DNA from: Burkholderia puraquae
GTDB taxonomy: Bacteria > Pseudomonadota > Gammaproteobacteria > Burkholderiales > Burkholderiaceae
DNA: 64,000 nucleotides
Assembly: GCF_002099195.1 (NCBI RefSeq)
Contig: NZ_NBYX01000016.1
Location: 102,414 to 166,413, forward strand
Reading direction: 5' to 3'
Shown here: positions 16,721 through 25,970 of the stretch, one piece after another
How positions within the stretch are numbered: the first letter of the stretch is position 1
Layout: the number at the start of each line of letters is the position of its first letter
Program-made: the position numbers and the translations under genes
Notes under the pieces: generated by a model
The model's database searches: none
The model's input: only the letters and a program-made list of their open reading frames with translations
What the model was told of the DNA's origin: nothing

Positions 16721-17890
16721 ATGCCGCGTTTATCTCGCACTGCTTTTCAGGTTGTGCTCGTTGGTTGTGCGACCTTGCTAGTAGGTTGTTCCAGTATTCC
16801 GGCGTCCGGTCCAAGCCGCGCACAAATTGATCGGGCGGCCGCGGCGCAGGACAACGCGCTGGGTATCCAGATTGTCGATGTGACGGATGACGTTGCCCGT
16901 CGGCTGTATGCGGAGCGAGGCAAGGAGAATTTTTCCGCCGTGTTCGGCGGCAAGACTGCCTTTCAACAGCAGTTGGGCATCGGCGACATGATTGAGGTAT
17001 CGATCTGGGAGGCGCCACCGGCGACGCTTTTTGGCGCTGCACAGGGCGATTCCAAGGGCAGTGTTGCCAACGCGCGTGTGACTGTATTGCCCGATCAGAC
17101 GATCGATGGCAACGGTGAGGTCAACATTCCGTTCATCGGTGCCGTGAAAGCAGCCGGTCGGACGACCACCCAACTCCAGCAATATATCGCGGGCCGGCTC
17201 AAGAACATGGCTCACGATCCTCAAGTGCTCGTCAGGCTTTCCCGGAACGAGACATCGTATGTCACGGTTGTCGGAAGCGTGGCGAGTAGCACCCGGATGC
17301 AGCTGACTGCGCGCGGCGAACGTCTTCTTGACGCGCTAGCGACTGCCGGTGGTGTTAAGGAACCTGTCGGCAAAGTAACTATTCAGGTTACGCGCGGCAG
17401 CGAGGTGGTATCGATGCCGCTTGATACGGTGATCCGGGATCCGCGTCAGAACATTCCGCTGCGCGCTGGCGACGTAGTTACCGCGTTGTTCCAGCCCTAT
17501 AGCTTTATGTCGCTTGGTGCTACTGGCAAGAATCAGGAGGTCGATTTCGAGACGCAGGGCATCACGCTGGCTCAGGCGCTCGCGCGTTCCGGTGGACTGG
17601 AGGATTCGCGTTCGGACGCTCAAGGGGTCTTTGTTTTTCGGCTAGAGAGCGCGGATGCATTGTCTTGGCCGAAAACGCCAGTGCGTACGACGGCAGAAGG
17701 CAAGGTGCCGGTTATTTATCGGATCAATCTGCGTGACCCCAATTCCTTCTTCGCGTTACAGAGCTTCGTCATGGAGAATAAGGACCTGCTGTACGTGTCG
17801 AACGCACCGGTCACCGAAGTGCAGAAGGTTCTCAATCTGGTGTTCTCCGTCGTGTACCCGGTGGTCACTGGGGTGCAGACGTTTAGATGA
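16721..17890 (+). CDS. Wza/KpsD-type outer-membrane capsule export lipoprotein
   Basis: This 389-residue OPX-family protein forms the outer-membrane exit for capsule. It has a lipoprotein signal peptide ending LLVGC, with the lipidated Cys near residue 22, then a periplasmic Poly_export domain (LGIGDMIEVSIWEAP; IDGNGEVNIPFIGAVKAAGRT) and SLBB-type beta-grasp repeats (YVTVVGSVASSTRMQL; LLDALATAGGV). It should dock on the KpsE-type protein encoded at 31.5-32.7 kb. The ATG at 16721 is preferred to a TTG at 16706 because it leaves a normal signal peptide (Arg, then a hydrophobic stretch). The likely B. pseudomallei counterpart is wcbC. Confidence 0.9.
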   Translation: MPRLSRTAFQVVLVGCATLLVGCSSIPASGPSRAQIDRAAAAQDNALGIQIVDVTDDVARRLYAERGKENFSAVFGGKTAFQQQLGIGDMIEVSIWEAPPATLFGAAQGDSKGSVANARVTVLPDQTIDGNGEVNIPFIGAVKAAGRTTTQLQQYIAGRLKNMAHDPQVLVRLSRNETSYVTVVGSVASSTRMQLTARGERLLDALATAGGVKEPVGKVTIQVTRGSEVVSMPLDTVIRDPRQNIPLRAGDVVTALFQPYSFMSLGATGKNQEVDFETQGITLAQALARSGGLEDSRSDAQGVFVFRLESADALSWPKTPVRTTAEGKVPVIYRINLRDPNSFFALQSFVMENKDLLYVSNAPVTEVQKVLNLVFSVVYPVVTGVQTFR

Positions 17891-18443
17891 CGCTTGGATT
17901 GCGCAACTGGGATCCATCATTCAAAAATGACGGCTGAATTGGAGACGCATGCGTGGCGTGGTGCGCCAATATTTGTCTTCGCCATGTGGAGTAGAGTTCG
18001 CTATATGCGGGATCGGTCCGATCGGGTGACTATTGCTGTCGAGATCATCTGATCTGGCGATGGTGGAGCATCGGAAATACATCGCAGAGTAACGATCCAC
18101 GTTGGTCGGAGCGCAGGAGTTCGCTGTACACATCACTTCCTTCGATAAAGAAAATGCTCCTGCTCTGGGTTGGGTGTGAAGGGATGCCGATCGCTTGAAA
18201 CGCAACCCAGGTGATCGAAGTGGGGTTTCGGAAAATTGAGTGCGCGGGGTATTGCCTAGGTCGGGAGTGTGAATCCGACGAGGGCGATAGAAGAGAGTAC
18301 AGTGACGCGCTGTGCAGTAGCGTAAAGAGGCCGGTAGCGTTTCGCTCGGGTGATCGGACACCGGGTGGTAGTGCTTTCGGTTTGAGGAATTCGGGCTCGT
18401 TGGCGTCATTCCGCCGAATCATTTATTTATAGTGGATTTGGAA
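17891..18443. other. Non-coding gap between the wza-like gene and gmd
   Basis: These 553 bp have moderate GC content and no convincing gene. The longest frames (for example 17921-18409 leftward) lack family motifs and show no codon bias. I see no terminal inverted repeats or transposase motif. It may be a scar where genes were exchanged. Confidence 0.45.
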
Positions 18444-19478
18444 ATGAAAAAAGCAATCATCACTGGCATCACTGGGCAAGACGGTGCTTATCTGGCGCAG
18501 CTTCTGCTGGAGAAAGGCTATGTGGTATATGGAACGTACCGTCGCACGAGTTCTGTCAACTTCTGGCGCATTGAAGAGCTGGGGATTGCTGATCATCCGA
18601 ATCTGAAGCTGGTCGAATACGATCTGACGGATCTTGGTGCGAGTATTCAACTGCTGAAGAGCTCCGAAGCAACCGAAGTCTACAATCTCGCCGCACAGAG
18701 CTTCGTGGGTGTTTCGTTCGATCAACCCACTACGACCGCGCAAATTACGGGCCTCGGTCCGCTGAACTTGCTCGAAGCCATTCGGATTGTCAATCCGGAG
18801 GTGCGTTTCTACCAAGCAAGCACATCCGAAATGTTCGGCAAGGTGCAAGCCATTCCGCAAGTCGAAAGCACACCGTTTTATCCGCGCAGCCCGTATGGTG
18901 TCGCCAAGCTCTATGCACACTGGATGACGGTCAATTACCGCGAGAGCTATGACATCTTCGGATGCAGCGGGATTCTGTTTAATCACGAATCGCCGCTCCG
19001 TGGCCGGGAATTTGTGACGCGCAAGATTACCGATAGCATGGCCAAGATTCACCTGGGCAAGCTCGACGTACTTGAACTCGGTAACCTTGACGCAAAGCGC
19101 GACTGGGGATTTGCGAAAGAGTATGTCGAGGGCATGTGGCGCATGCTTCAGGCTGATACTCCCGATACGTATGTGCTTGCGACCAATCGGACAGAAACGG
19201 TTCGTGATTTCGTGACGATGGCTGCGCGCGCCGTTGATGTTGATATCGACTGGAAGGGAAGTGCTGAACAGGAAGTGGGCTACGACACGAAGAGTGGTAA
19301 GGTGATCGTGAAGATCAACCCCAAGTTCTATCGCCCGGCAGAAGTGGATTTGCTGATTGGCGATCCGGCAAAGGCAGGTAAGGAACTGGGCTGGGAGCCC
19401 AAGACCTCGCTCGAAGAACTTTGCCAGATGATGGTTGAGGCGGATGTACGCCGGAACAAAGCGGGCTTTTCGTTCTGA
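18444..19478 (+). CDS. gmd: GDP-mannose 4,6-dehydratase
   Basis: Gmd converts GDP-D-mannose to GDP-4-keto-6-deoxymannose with bound NADP. The 344-residue extended SDR has the dinucleotide motif TGITGQDGAYLAQLLLEKGY and the GMD signature GTYRRTSS. The catalytic region is QASTSEMFGKVQ followed by YPRSPYGVAKLYAHW (YxxxK). The substrate-binding segment reads FNHESPLRGREFVTRKI, and LGNLDAKRDWGFAKEYVEGMW is specific to the family. The ATG at 18444 gives MKKAIITG, a normal N-terminus; GTG at 18432 is the alternative. It is paired with rmd 5 bp downstream. Confidence 0.97.
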   Translation: MKKAIITGITGQDGAYLAQLLLEKGYVVYGTYRRTSSVNFWRIEELGIADHPNLKLVEYDLTDLGASIQLLKSSEATEVYNLAAQSFVGVSFDQPTTTAQITGLGPLNLLEAIRIVNPEVRFYQASTSEMFGKVQAIPQVESTPFYPRSPYGVAKLYAHWMTVNYRESYDIFGCSGILFNHESPLRGREFVTRKITDSMAKIHLGKLDVLELGNLDAKRDWGFAKEYVEGMWRMLQADTPDTYVLATNRTETVRDFVTMAARAVDVDIDWKGSAEQEVGYDTKSGKVIVKINPKFYRPAEVDLLIGDPAKAGKELGWEPKTSLEELCQMMVEADVRRNKAGFSF

Positions 19479-19483
19479 GTGCC

Positions 19484-20377
19484 ATGTCGAAGATCCTGAT
19501 TACGGGAATTCGAGGGTTCACCGGCCAGCATCTCGTTAAGGAGTTGCTGGCCGCGGGGCACGAAGTCTGCGGACTGTCGCATGCCCCCGCCTCAGAAGAC
19601 ACCGTGCCGATTCACGTTTGCGACTTGCTCGACCGCGACAGCCTTGCGGATGTGTTGACACGCGAGCAGCCTCAGGCCGTCATACACATGGCTGCGATCG
19701 CTTTTGTTGCTCATGGCGACGTACGGGCGATCTACGACACCAATGTGGTGGGTACGCGTAATCTCCTCGATGCAATTCATGCTACGGGCTGTCGTCCTCA
19801 GGCCGTGCTCCTGCCAAGCAGTGCTAACGTATACGGCAATTCGGATCGGGAGATCATCGACGAATCGACGGTTCCCAATCCGGCAAACGACTATGCCGTC
19901 AGCAAACTGGCAATGGAATATGTTGCCAGGCTGTGGATGGACAAATTGCCCATTACCATCGTCCGTCCGTTTAACTACACCGGTGTCGGTCAGCCTGCGA
20001 ATTTTCTGCTTCCGAAGATCGTCGCGCATTTCAAGGAACGCAAGGCGACGCTGGAGCTCGGCAATCTCGATGTTATCAGGGACTTTTCTGACGTCCGGAA
20101 CGTTGTAGCGGCCTATGGAAAACTGCTAAGCGGAGAATTTGCGGGTCAGATTTTCAACGTATGTTCTGGGACCGGATATGCATTACGGGACATCCTAGGC
20201 ATGATGGAAGTGCTGACGGGTCATAGCCCGGAGATCCGGGTGAATCTCGCATTCGTCCGAGCCAGCGAGGTGCGTAAGCTGATCGGTTCGAATGAACGAT
20301 TGACTAGCGCGATTGGCGAGCTTCCAACCATTCCGCTCAGTGACACGTTGCGTTGGATGCTGGAGAGCGCCCAATAA
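19484..20377 (+). CDS. rmd: GDP-6-deoxy-4-keto-D-mannose reductase (GDP-D-rhamnose synthesis)
   Basis: Rmd reduces the Gmd product at C4 to GDP-D-rhamnose. The 297-residue SDR has ILITGIRGFTGQHL, LPSSANVYG and the YxxxK pair DYAVSKLAMEYVARL. The substrate part reads RPFNYTGVGQPANFLLPKIV and LELGNLDVIRDFSDVRNVV, which separate Rmd from the fucose-forming epimerase-reductases. With ManC and Gmd it completes the route from mannose-1-phosphate to GDP-D-rhamnose, so D-rhamnose is the best guess for a capsule sugar. It is convergent with the sulfotransferase gene. Confidence 0.93.
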   Translation: MSKILITGIRGFTGQHLVKELLAAGHEVCGLSHAPASEDTVPIHVCDLLDRDSLADVLTREQPQAVIHMAAIAFVAHGDVRAIYDTNVVGTRNLLDAIHATGCRPQAVLLPSSANVYGNSDREIIDESTVPNPANDYAVSKLAMEYVARLWMDKLPITIVRPFNYTGVGQPANFLLPKIVAHFKERKATLELGNLDVIRDFSDVRNVVAAYGKLLSGEFAGQIFNVCSGTGYALRDILGMMEVLTGHSPEIRVNLAFVRASEVRKLIGSNERLTSAIGELPTIPLSDTLRWMLESAQ

Positions 20378-20837
20378 AGCTGCCCTTTGTAGTTGATCTG
20401 CAGCGGAATCTTGGGACCGCTAGGGCGCGATGAACGCCGGATTGGTTGCAGCAGTCTCACTGCGAGCGCGGGACGTTGGAAGTGGCAAATCCGACGCGGT
20501 TGTTGGACCGAATGAACGGCCCCGCACACGGCTTGCCGACCCACAAGGCTAGCGAGCGGCGACGCGTCGTTGCCGCATCGCTTACAGTCCGTTCTTCGCC
20601 CCTTGCCTAAGCTCGCTCGTCATACATGCTTATCTGGTCACCTATAAGCAGGCGACAAAGGTGGTTGAATATCCGGTGCGCATCTACCACCGTGAGCGGC
20701 CACTTGCTGATACTAAATGCGAGGCGCCGGATGTGGCGCTTCCGGCGCTAACGCGGGTAACAACGGTCAACCGATTCTAAGACTGCCTCGTCCGTGCACT
20801 AGACAGCAGTCTCGAAGACTGGTTGATTTCGGCAGTT
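20378..20837. other. Non-coding gap after rmd with a possible gene remnant
   Basis: In these 460 bp the only stretch that reads like protein is a rightward frame from about 20553 to 20780 with no start codon. It contains AYLVTYKQATKVVEYPVRIY, continues HRERPLADTKCEAPD, and ends at TAA. I do not recognise the family. It could be the tail of a lost transposase or envelope gene, or chance. Confidence 0.3.
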
Positions 20838-22466
20838 CTAGTCGGTAATTTCGAATGAATGCGATCGACCGTCGATCCCATGTACATTCGTAGAAAGCCT
20901 AAGTGGAGTAAATCCACATTCGTCGAACCAGCACACCATCTCCTGGACTGGCTGGGCCTCTAGTTCATAGCGACCAGGCAGTTTAGGCGCTTCAACTACC
21001 ATCGCTACCGTAACACTTTTTCCACGGAGAAGTTGTCCGCCTGGCAGCGGTGTCCGTTGACCGTCGAACACTACGAATTCTCCGCTCTCGTCTAACCAGC
21101 GGTAAGAAAGGCTAATCGGGTTGGAATGAAGGCTTATCCAATCCTGATTTGAATTGTTGCTTAAAGTAACGAGTAGAGAATATGTTTTGCTGGCATTCAC
21201 TTCTTGTCCAGCCGAAGTCGATTGCAAGGTGCCTGTACCATCGGTGACCGGCATCGCAATACCTTCCGAAATTCGGTAACAGTCCATTGCCGTCGTGAGT
21301 TCCGCATAGCCAACCGAAGGGGTCACGCGTTCGTGAGTCACGTGGAACGTGACAAGCTCGTCATACCATGCAAGATTGCGCATCTCGCCAGCAATTCGCT
21401 CAGCAAATGCAAAGCCAGCAGTGTATACACCTTCTGGAAGGTCGGCGACACATGCGCAACGGAACCGATAGATGCCTGGGGTGATTGCAACAATCTTGTT
21501 TCCCAGCATGGTGGTATTCGTTCCGAATGCCCAGCGGCGCACGCTGTCAAATATATGAATACCTATCTCGAGGTCTGGAACATCCGTCGAGATTGAAAAT
21601 TCAACTAGAAACGAGAGAATGCTGCCATATTTGCAATTGCGTTCGCCGTCGACCTTGGCCGAGATGAGTGAAAAACGACTGTCATTGAAGTTTGTGGCGA
21701 CGAGACGCTCAATTGGCGTCCAGGCTGGTACCTGAACAGCGGGCCGTTGCCACCGTCGACGTTCTTGAGCGTAGCGATCGCGAACGATTTCGTAGAATTC
21801 AAGGTCGAGCGCATTGAGTTCTTCGAGTCGTCGCCTGAGTTGCGCTGAGGCACGAGTAGAACTGGGGCGCGTAAGTGTAACGTTAACTTTCGCGATTTCT
21901 CGAGGAGCAGGTGCGCCAAGTAGTGCTGCGAAATCACTGAGAAAGTCGGGCATAGATTCGTAAATTCCCCAAAGATCGTACTTTTCCAAAACGGCGAGCG
22001 CTTTGGCAAGCCGTTCTGCATCAGTGAACGTCGGAGTCGGATCTATCGAGCAAAAATGCTCAATATAAGGATTTACGATTTGCCCTAGCAATGAAACACT
22101 TGATTCGCCTTCTGAATCAATAAATTCCTTAGTCTGGTGCCATAGAGCCGCGAGGTCACTTGCATCATGATTTTGGTGCACGAAGAAAATCCAGCTAATC
22201 GCTCGATCAAGCGGCTCGCGCAAGAAAGTCACATATTCGTAACGAGGATCGAATCCCTCGCCTTGAAACGACATATGGGCAGATATTAGTGAGTATTCGC
22301 CACCAAATTGCCTGATCAGCTCTCGATGGGCAGAGTTGAAGCTCGTCGCGGCACAGCCGGAGCCGAGTGTAGATACGAGCCATGCATTAATCGCCTGTCC
22401 AGCCGTTTTGGGTAGATGGTCGAAAATAACGCGCCCTGAAAATCCCCGCGGTCGATTTATAATCAT
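20838..22466 (-). CDS. Sulfotransferase fused to Wzt-C-like carbohydrate-binding and Ig-like domains
   Basis: This is a 542-residue three-part protein. Residues 1 to about 240 form a PAPS-dependent sulfotransferase domain: the phosphosulfate loop is HLPKTAG (PKTAG at 19-23) and the second PAPS site is VTFLREPLDRAISW. From about 258 to 385 the sequence resembles the C-terminal sugar-binding domain of Wzt ABC proteins (IGIHIFDSVRRWAFGTNT, LPEGVYTAGF). From about 395 to 525 an Ig-like domain shows YRWLDESGEFVVFDG, RTPLPGG and PGRYELEAQPVQEMVCWF. Inference: it sulfates the capsule chain or its terminus and holds on to the glycan. The start is the ATG at 22466; a TTG at 22505 is possible. It is the last gene of the leftward kpsE unit, and its codons are much more A/T-rich than those of the flanks. 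Confidence 0.8.
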   Translation of the reverse strand: MIINRPRGFSGRVIFDHLPKTAGQAINAWLVSTLGSGCAATSFNSAHRELIRQFGGEYSLISAHMSFQGEGFDPRYEYVTFLREPLDRAISWIFFVHQNHDASDLAALWHQTKEFIDSEGESSVSLLGQIVNPYIEHFCSIDPTPTFTDAERLAKALAVLEKYDLWGIYESMPDFLSDFAALLGAPAPREIAKVNVTLTRPSSTRASAQLRRRLEELNALDLEFYEIVRDRYAQERRRWQRPAVQVPAWTPIERLVATNFNDSRFSLISAKVDGERNCKYGSILSFLVEFSISTDVPDLEIGIHIFDSVRRWAFGTNTTMLGNKIVAITPGIYRFRCACVADLPEGVYTAGFAFAERIAGEMRNLAWYDELVTFHVTHERVTPSVGYAELTTAMDCYRISEGIAMPVTDGTGTLQSTSAGQEVNASKTYSLLVTLSNNSNQDWISLHSNPISLSYRWLDESGEFVVFDGQRTPLPGGQLLRGKSVTVAMVVEAPKLPGRYELEAQPVQEMVCWFDECGFTPLRLSTNVHGIDGRSHSFEITD

Positions 22467-22636
22467 GCGTTTATCAAGCTTGCTTGAACTATCCTGATTT
22501 ATCAAATGAATTCGGAGTCACATAGCCCTCCAAAGCGTTCGTGAGCGTACGTTTTGGAGGGCAGTCCGATGCAGGCCTTATCTGTAAATTCCGAAAAAAT
22601 TTCGCTGCCGCGGACGGGGGGTGGCGCTCAAGGTCG

Positions 22637-25600
22637 TCACGATTCCATTCCATAGTGAAATTCGCGAGACTCGTCAACAAATACGATATCTTTGAGCGCG
22701 ATTGCAAGCGTCCTAGGATCCGCATCGTTCGGCCGTCTAGCATCCGGAAGCAATAGGCTCAACGTATTAAATCCACCCTTGATTTCAGCAACATCAGTTG
22801 AGACTACCAGATCGTCGCCGGATAACTCGCCAGCATAGATTTCTCGCTCGTTCAATAAAACAGTAATCCGCTGAACGTCAAGTGTTTTACATCGAATCTT
22901 GAGTCTCTTTTTGCGATCTGTTCCTTTCCAGTTGAAGATGAGGCGTGCGTGGCGTTCCTCTGTCCAGCGGAATTCCTTCTCGGCACCTGAAAATCCGTCC
23001 CAAATAAGCTCATTGCTAGAATGATTGTAGACGGAGTTATCCTTCAATTGAGGTAGGGTCGGTCCTATTTCGAAAGAGCGAATGGCGATAGCCAGCAGGC
23101 GCACATCGGCGCCTCCAGGACTTTGTGCATCCGGCAATTCGAAGCGAATTTCGTTTTCACCGAAATCAAGATCCCTCATCGAGCAAAAGATTTCGGTATT
23201 TGCACCAGAAAGAATACCGGAATAGATCTTTCTCGCGTTCAAGTAGATAGTGACACGTTGCGTACCAAGGGGAGTGCACTTGATGAGGAGAGTGCCTTCA
23301 TGTTGCCCGCCCCAAAGAAATCGTATGCGAGGCGACGCGGTGCTGCTCCATCGAAAATCGGACTCAGCATCGGAAAATCCGGCCCATTCTAGGCGCTCGC
23401 TAGCGTGAGACTGCTTTAACCCTTCGTAAAGATATCCGTGGCCATCGATCGAATATTCCCAATCATCATTCTGAACGATGTTCATGAATTGATCTGCACT
23501 CTCACGCCACGTAAGCCATGGCATTTGATCGGCGCGCGGGTGACGGTCGGACTTCTGCAGTTTGAGCCATGTATCGATCGCGTTGGCCATCGTATCCGGC
23601 TCAGTATCGTCTTCGAAATAGAAGGCGTGCTCACCAGCAACTTCTTTGAAGACAGGGATATCGCGCGCAATAATTGGCAACTTGTGTTGCGCTGCCTCGA
23701 TCAGTGGTAGACCAAATCCCTCGCCGGTGGATGCAGCTATCAGACAATCACTGGAGCTGTAGATTTTCTTGAGATATTCGTCACTTATCCCCTGGAGCCA
23801 AAATAGGCGCTTGCCATTTTCTTTGTGCGAAAGAAGTTGCTCTGCGAAATCACGCATCCCCCAACCTTCTCGGCCAACAAAAACTAAATTGACATCTTTC
23901 GCTTGCTTCCAGAGCTTATCGAAGGCCGCGAGAGCCTGCCGTCCACCTTTGCGCGGTTCAATGGTTCCGACCATAAGAAAAGTTTTTCGTGCGTCGAGCG
24001 AACGAAGCACGGACTCGGCGCCTTCCTCAAGTCCTTTGGTCGGAGCGGAATTCTCGATGTCGGCGCCGAGATGGAAATATCCGATTTTGAATTTCGAAGA
24101 TCGCCGCTCCCCAAAAATATCAAGATACTCTTTCAACTCGTCAGCGACCGATTTCGAGATGCATAAAGCGCCATTTGAAACACTAACGGCATCGGTCCAC
24201 AAACGGAATTCTCGACAGAGCTCCGGCCAAAACGATTCTGGTTTGAGGATTGGCAGTAGGTCGTAAACGACGTGATATACGGAGATCCCTTTGTTGCGCA
24301 AATATCGATTGTGTTCACGATGCGCAATTGCGACGCCAGGATGCAGGTCGAGATAGATTAGAATATCTCCGGCCATGAATTCAATTTCTTCATCATGGGG
24401 CGAGACCTTCGCGTTGAATACTCGGCGTGAATACTCGTTTGCGGCGTAAAAGCGCATGTCGCTGGTCGACGTATACGCAAGTTCGACTTCGAAATCTCTA
24501 GGATGGTTGTTGACCAATTCTGCCGCGATAGCCCGGACGACGCGCTGAATCCCCGACTTGTAATCGTGCGTAGCAACGGAGCTGATGTCCAGGTAGATCT
24601 TGCGCGTTCGCGGAACGGGGAAAGTCTCGGAAATCGAATGAGCAATATCCGCCAGGGCGTGATCATCCAGCTCGGCGGTATGCTTCGCCAATGCATCTAT
24701 TACGTGTTGAACTGGGTCATCAAATCGGTATCCCTTTGTCCGGGAGATTTGATTCGCGTTTTCAAACACAGTCCATAGCTCTCGCGCTGAACGTGTCCAC
24801 GAGTAGCGGCTAGCCTGTTTAGGCCCATTTTTCAAAATTTTGCGATAGAGATCAACGTCTGACAAGGCATTTTTTAATTTGAGTTGAATGTCGTCGATCT
24901 CGTATGGATCAAACATTGCCGGCTTGAAATTGATAATCTCTTGAATGCTAGAGGTACCAGAACCGATCACGGCCGCGCCACATGCCATTGCTTCGAGTGC
25001 AGGCAGTCCGAAGCCTTCATGGGTCGACGGAAATACAAAGATCTTGCAGAGCTTGTAGAGTTTCGGCAAATCATCATCCTCGATAAATCCAGTGAGGATG
25101 GTGTTTTCGTAAATTCCGAGCTGTTCGATGCGATTGATGAACATTTGATCCTTTGGGAAGTCCTTTCCCCCAATTACAAGATCAAATGAATTTCGCAAAT
25201 CTTCAGGAAGTTGCGAGAAAGCGGAAATAAGACGCTCTACGTTCTTGTGCGAATCATTTCCACCAACATAAAAGATGAATGGATTTTTTAATTCGTATTT
25301 TTCTAGGATGAACTCCCTTTCCTCGTCGGTAAGGGCGGTGGTATTAAAAACAGCGGAATCGTAGCCGAGTTCAATTGTAAAGACTTTTGACTCAGGAACA
25401 TCCAGCTTCTCGAGGATGTCCGATCGCGTCGCATGCGAGTCGGCGATTATCAGATCGCTTGCCTTGGCGTACTCTATTTTTTCTGTGTACCATTTTCGGA
25501 TTCCGGGATCCGATAGGTAGCGATCTTCATAATAGAAAGGTACAAGATCGTGAAGTGTGCTGCAATAAAGCGTCGGATAGACCAATTCATGCACGCTAGT

Positions 25601-25966
25601 GGGTGCAGACTCATCGAGTCCTTCCTGAAGGTTGGTCGAAAAAATAATGTCTGGTCGAAACGAATTCAAAAATACTTCGCGAATTACGTACCCGGCATAT
25701 TTCAATGCTTCACTATGGCCTGATCTGGCCGCAGCGTTGAAGAAATTCTGCCAGACGACGATTCTATCACGCGGCAGAATGTCGACAAATTTTGCTCGAA
25801 TCGAGTCGATGGAATCGGTGAATGTTCCGTTTAGTGCAAGATAAATTTCATGCTGTGGCGCCGCTTCGATGATCATATTTCTGACCAAATTCTCGGTGTA
25901 GCGGCCGACACCCCGGTGTCCCGACGACCGAGTTTGCAATCCCTGCATGTCAATGACGATTCGCAT
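22637..25966 (-). CDS. Double GT4 glycosyltransferase with tandem C-terminal beta-domain repeats
   Basis: This 1109-residue protein carries two complete GT-B modules. Module A (about 1-405) has GVGRYTENLVRNM, FYVGGNDSHKNVERL and the donor site THEGFGLPALEAMACG (Glu at 317). Module B (about 455-850) begins IYLDISSVATHDYKSGIQRV, has MVGTIEPRKGG and the donor site TGEGFGLPLIEAAQHK (Glu at 749). Two related domains follow, starting near W861 (LEWAGFSDAESDFRW) and W989 (LIWDGFSGAEKEFRW), 128 residues apart. They are all-beta in appearance and may bind glycan. Two active sites in one chain suggest a polymerase laying down an alternating or repeating linkage, as in WbdA-type mannan polymerases. It lies 4 bp after the FkbM gene. 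Confidence 0.88.
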   Translation of the reverse strand: MRIVIDMQGLQTRSSGHRGVGRYTENLVRNMIIEAAPQHEIYLALNGTFTDSIDSIRAKFVDILPRDRIVVWQNFFNAAARSGHSEALKYAGYVIREVFLNSFRPDIIFSTNLQEGLDESAPTSVHELVYPTLYCSTLHDLVPFYYEDRYLSDPGIRKWYTEKIEYAKASDLIIADSHATRSDILEKLDVPESKVFTIELGYDSAVFNTTALTDEEREFILEKYELKNPFIFYVGGNDSHKNVERLISAFSQLPEDLRNSFDLVIGGKDFPKDQMFINRIEQLGIYENTILTGFIEDDDLPKLYKLCKIFVFPSTHEGFGLPALEAMACGAAVIGSGTSSIQEIINFKPAMFDPYEIDDIQLKLKNALSDVDLYRKILKNGPKQASRYSWTRSARELWTVFENANQISRTKGYRFDDPVQHVIDALAKHTAELDDHALADIAHSISETFPVPRTRKIYLDISSVATHDYKSGIQRVVRAIAAELVNNHPRDFEVELAYTSTSDMRFYAANEYSRRVFNAKVSPHDEEIEFMAGDILIYLDLHPGVAIAHREHNRYLRNKGISVYHVVYDLLPILKPESFWPELCREFRLWTDAVSVSNGALCISKSVADELKEYLDIFGERRSSKFKIGYFHLGADIENSAPTKGLEEGAESVLRSLDARKTFLMVGTIEPRKGGRQALAAFDKLWKQAKDVNLVFVGREGWGMRDFAEQLLSHKENGKRLFWLQGISDEYLKKIYSSSDCLIAASTGEGFGLPLIEAAQHKLPIIARDIPVFKEVAGEHAFYFEDDTEPDTMANAIDTWLKLQKSDRHPRADQMPWLTWRESADQFMNIVQNDDWEYSIDGHGYLYEGLKQSHASERLEWAGFSDAESDFRWSSTASPRIRFLWGGQHEGTLLIKCTPLGTQRVTIYLNARKIYSGILSGANTEIFCSMRDLDFGENEIRFELPDAQSPGGADVRLLAIAIRSFEIGPTLPQLKDNSVYNHSSNELIWDGFSGAEKEFRWTEERHARLIFNWKGTDRKKRLKIRCKTLDVQRITVLLNEREIYAGELSGDDLVVSTDVAEIKGGFNTLSLLLPDARRPNDADPRTLAIALKDIVFVDESREFHYGMES

Positions 25967-25970
25967 CGAA

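Noticed and set aside
17921..18409. Leftward frame of 162 codons in the gap between the wza-like gene and gmd
   Set aside because: Sequence is rich in Ser/Arg/Thr/His with no domain motif, and codon use is unlike any neighbouring gene.
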